Positions 6,523 to 8,817 of a DNA stretch of 8,817 bases are shown piece after piece. The notes under the pieces are model-generated. The model saw nothing but the letters and a program-made list of their open reading frames with translations. It had not been told where the DNA came from and searched no databases. The first letter of the stretch is position 1; every line of letters starts with the position of its first letter. The stretch spans positions 1 to 8,817 of the forward strand of contig PTKD01000071.1 in the NCBI GenBank assembly GCA_002938115.1, in the 5' to 3' direction. Source of the DNA: Alphaproteobacteria bacterium MarineAlpha9_Bin7 (lineage in GTDB: Bacteria; Pseudomonadota; Alphaproteobacteria; UBA7887). Made by a program: the position numbers and the translations under genes.

Positions 6523-8163
6523 ATGCCGCTTCTTAAGTCTCTAATTCAGGACCAGTCGCTTTTGATTTCATCACTGATTCAATACGCGGCACAGTATCAT
6601 GGGAAACGTGAGATTGTTACGCGGACGATCGATAGAAATATTCATCGTACTACTTATGCGGAAGTTTATAAACGTACCCAACAGCTTGCGAATGCCTTGG
6701 AGGCACTTGGGGCAGAGCCTGGAGATAGAATCGGGACAATTGCGTGGAATAGTTTTCGGCACCTAGAGGTTTATTACGCGACGTCAGGGGTTGGTTGCGT
6801 GTGCCACACCATCAATCCTCGTTTGTTTGTGGAGCAACTGATCTACATCATCAATCACGCAGAAGATAAGTTCTTGTTTATAGATTCATCTTTTGTGGAG
6901 CTTGTAGAGCAATTGTCGACACATCTGGAAGGGGTCAAGGGCATTATCGTAATGTGTGACCAAGAGGAAATGCCTGTAACCACGTTGGACAACACGTACT
7001 GTTATGAAAGTTTGATTTCTGGCCAGGAAGACCGGTACAGCTGGCCTAAATTTGATGAAAATACGGCATCTTCTCTATGTTACACCTCTGGCACCACAGG
7101 GAATCCAAAGGGTGTCCTTTACAGTCATCGTTCCACAGTACTTCATAGTTGGTGCGCGTCGTCTCCCGACACGCTCGGTATTTGCAACAACGACAGCCTG
7201 TTGGTGATTGTCCCCATGTTTCATGCTAACGCATGGGGGACTCCATATGCAGCCCCCATGAGCGGCGCTAAAATGGTGTTTCCTGGGCCGCACTTGGACG
7301 GAGAATCATTGGTGGAACTAATTGAGCAGGAGGATGTTACCTGTAGCGCGGCGGTTCCGACCGTATGGCTTGGCATTCTCCAATACCTTAAAAAAACCAA
7401 TAAAGGACTTGGGATTCTAGAGCGTGTTGCGATTGGCGGCACTGCCGCACCACCGATTATGATACGCACGTTGCAAGAGGAGTACGGCGTACGCGTGTGC
7501 CACGCTTGGGGGATGACAGAAATGAGTCCGCTAGGGACTACGGGTATGTTGAAGAAAGACTCACTTTCTTTGCCAAAGGAGGAGCAATACAAATTACAGG
7601 AAAAGCAGGGTCGAGGTATTTACGGCGTCGAAATGAAAATCGTTGATGACGATGGCGGAGAATTACCTCGCGATGGAGTAGCGTTCGGTAATTTGATGGT
7701 TCGGGGTCCGTGGATTGCCAGTGGATACTTTAAGGGAGAGGGCGGCGAGGTATTGGATTCTGACGGCTGGTTTCCAACCGGCGACGTTGCGACACTGGAT
7801 GCTGAGGGTTATATGCAAATAACGGACAGGGCAAAGGACGTCATCAAGTCTGGTGGGGAATGGATTGGTTCGATTGAGCTTGAGAATGTTGCTATGGAAC
7901 ACGTTGGGGTTGCAGAATGTGCGGTGATCGGTGTGTCTCATCCCAAATGGGACGAGCGCCCGCTGTTGGTTGTAGTTCGTGAGGCGGGAAGTGAAGTGAC
8001 CCCAGAAGAAATACTTAAATTCTTCGTGGGCAAGACCGCGAAATGGTGGATACCAGATGACGTTGTGTTTGTGAAAGAACTTCCTCACACACCTACCGGG
8101 AAAGTACTCAAGACAAAATTGCGTAAAGATTTCGTCTCGTACGTGTTTCCCTCTCTATCGTGA
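6523..8163 (+). CDS. Acyl-CoA synthetase (AMP-forming), AlkK/DmdB-like
   Basis: This 546-residue ANL-superfamily enzyme activates a carboxylic acid with ATP and joins it to CoA through an acyl-adenylate. Core motifs run in order: the P-loop Y187-TSGTTGNPKG-G197, the HAWGMTEMSP adenylate-binding motif (327-336, E333), GWFPTGD with D421, DRAKDVIKSGGEWI (435-448) at the hinge before the C-terminal lid domain, and PTGK with the adenylation lysine K527. Length and the opening residues fit the medium/long-chain fatty acid ligases called AlkK and the methylthiopropionate ligases called DmdB, which cannot be told apart here. The start ATG has an ACGGAG ribosome site. The gene follows the hydratase by 72 bases on the same strand, so they probably share a transcript, and the hydratase product or an unrelated short or medium acid could be its substrate. 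It is predicted soluble, with no signal peptide. Confidence 0.92.
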   Translation: MPLLKSLIQDQSLLISSLIQYAAQYHGKREIVTRTIDRNIHRTTYAEVYKRTQQLANALEALGAEPGDRIGTIAWNSFRHLEVYYATSGVGCVCHTINPRLFVEQLIYIINHAEDKFLFIDSSFVELVEQLSTHLEGVKGIIVMCDQEEMPVTTLDNTYCYESLISGQEDRYSWPKFDENTASSLCYTSGTTGNPKGVLYSHRSTVLHSWCASSPDTLGICNNDSLLVIVPMFHANAWGTPYAAPMSGAKMVFPGPHLDGESLVELIEQEDVTCSAAVPTVWLGILQYLKKTNKGLGILERVAIGGTAAPPIMIRTLQEEYGVRVCHAWGMTEMSPLGTTGMLKKDSLSLPKEEQYKLQEKQGRGIYGVEMKIVDDDGGELPRDGVAFGNLMVRGPWIASGYFKGEGGEVLDSDGWFPTGDVATLDAEGYMQITDRAKDVIKSGGEWIGSIELENVAMEHVGVAECAVIGVSHPKWDERPLLVVVREAGSEVTPEEILKFFVGKTAKWWIPDDVVFVKELPHTPTGKVLKTKLRKDFVSYVFPSLS

Positions 8164-8263
8164 CATGTTTATGCATTGGTTGATATTAGGCATGATTATT
8201 AGATAGCGCGATGAAACGGGCATTTTCGATACAGTGTTTTCCGGTATTACCGTGGACATTTGG

Positions 8264-8817
8264 ATGAAGTTCCGAATATTGGAAATCCGGTCACTCGCCA
8301 TAGGCGTTTCAGCATGGGCCTTAATAACTGCGGCTGCCTGTCCCCTGTCGTCGTTTGCGCAAACGTCGGAGGAGCCAGAAATGGCGCAAGACGACCTTCG
8401 CGATTCATCTTTGCGGCAAGAAAACGAATTGGAGGGAGAGCACGAGAATATTCCAACGGCGCGATCCAAGGAGTCTGTAGAACCACAAGTCTCGCAATCG
8501 GACGTACCGGTCAGTCAACTTACCCCTCAGCAGCTTTATGAAAAGGGAAGGGCGCACGAGGCTGGGGATGGTGTCTTTCAAAATGTATCCCTTGCTTGGG
8601 CTCACTATCTTGACGCGGCGGAACAGGGACATGTTTTGTCCCAGTATCGACTGGCGGAGATGTCGTACCACGGTATCGCGGTACCACTAAATTACGGTCG
8701 GGCTGCCGAGTGGTACGAGCGCGCTGCTCTGGCAGGACATCGCCAAGCGCAGAGGATGCTTGGGAGGATGTACGCCGGCGGAATCGGTGTACCGCGTGAT
8801 CCTCACCGGAGTCAGGT
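8264..8817 (+). CDS. Secreted Sel1-repeat (TPR-like) protein, 3' end outside the window
   Basis: An open frame from the ATG at 8264 runs without a stop to the window edge, giving 184 residues. The first 32 residues are a Sec signal peptide: basic start MKFRILEIR, hydrophobic core LAIGVSAWALITAAA, and an SFA|Q cleavage site after A32. C26 follows AAA but is followed by proline and lacks a good lipobox, so a lipoprotein is less likely. Residues 33 to about 86 are an acidic, Ser/Glu/Gln-rich linker. From about residue 89, Sel1-like helical repeats begin (LYEKGRAHEAGDG, then AAEQGHVLSQYRLAEMSYHG, AAEWYERAALAGHRQAQRML, ending GRMYAGGIGVPRD). Such repeats are protein-interaction scaffolds, so a periplasmic scaffold or envelope role is likely. 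A weak GTGGA (8252-8256) seven bases before the ATG may be its ribosome site. It starts 100 bases after the ligase gene and looks functionally unrelated to it. Confidence 0.87.
   Translation, partial: MKFRILEIRSLAIGVSAWALITAAACPLSSFAQTSEEPEMAQDDLRDSSLRQENELEGEHENIPTARSKESVEPQVSQSDVPVSQLTPQQLYEKGRAHEAGDGVFQNVSLAWAHYLDAAEQGHVLSQYRLAEMSYHGIAVPLNYGRAAEWYERAALAGHRQAQRMLGRMYAGGIGVPRDPHRSQ

Noticed and set aside
7221..7592. Minus-strand ORF of 123 residues within the ligase gene
   Set aside because: Antisense shadow with no domain-like pattern and no ribosome site.
7663..8088. Minus-strand ORF of 141 residues within the ligase gene
   Set aside because: It is antisense to the hinge and lid region of a ligase with intact motifs; no family resemblance.
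8242..8252. Small CGGTA-T-TACCG palindrome before the Sel1-repeat gene
   Set aside because: Five-base arms occur frequently by chance; no second copy or promoter context supports an operator.
8260..8541. Plus-strand closed ORF of 93 residues
   Set aside because: It overlaps the Sel1-repeat gene in another frame, has no signal peptide or domain, and is rich in Arg/Gly from shifted reading.

Overview
The window looks like a chromosomal catabolic region of a Gram-negative bacterium, most likely a Pseudomonadota member. That placement is an inference: base composition is moderate, the protein families are typical of that group, and the last gene encodes a secreted Sel1-repeat protein with a Sec signal peptide. 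I see no tRNA, rRNA, CRISPR array, transposase or phage gene. Seven protein-coding genes are well supported, one of them cut by the right edge.

Layout. (1) Bases 2-862 (+) encode a xylose-isomerase-like TIM-barrel sugar isomerase/epimerase. (2) Bases 1078-2244 (+) encode an enolase-superfamily dehydratase/racemase of the mandelate racemase type with all its catalytic residues. (3) Convergent to this pair, bases 5191-2292 (-) hold a two-gene operon, korA-korB, for a 2-oxoacid (probably 2-oxoglutarate):ferredoxin oxidoreductase; the two genes overlap by four bases. (4) Bases 5192-5652 are a long divergent gap with minus-strand, coding-like sequence in two successive frames, possibly a decayed gene. 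(5) Bases 5653-6450 and 6523-8163 (+) encode a 2-keto-4-pentenoate hydratase-like protein and an acyl-CoA ligase, probably co-transcribed. (6) From 8264 (+) a secreted Sel1-repeat protein begins and runs off the window.

How the genes may work together. The first two genes fit uptake and breakdown of a sugar or sugar acid: isomerisation/epimerisation, then dehydration to a 2-keto-3-deoxy acid. The hydratase and the ligase act on small keto acids and carboxylic acids. KorAB links 2-oxoglutarate to succinyl-CoA and reduced ferredoxin. A single route through all of them is possible but not shown; the opposite orientation of korAB argues that it is at least separately transcribed.

The window is mostly ordinary metabolism. 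The strongest non-gene signal is a perfect 12-base inverted repeat with a one-base centre (277-301) inside the isomerase gene. The second is the possible frameshifted remnant upstream of korA. I did not find a convincing new multi-gene system.
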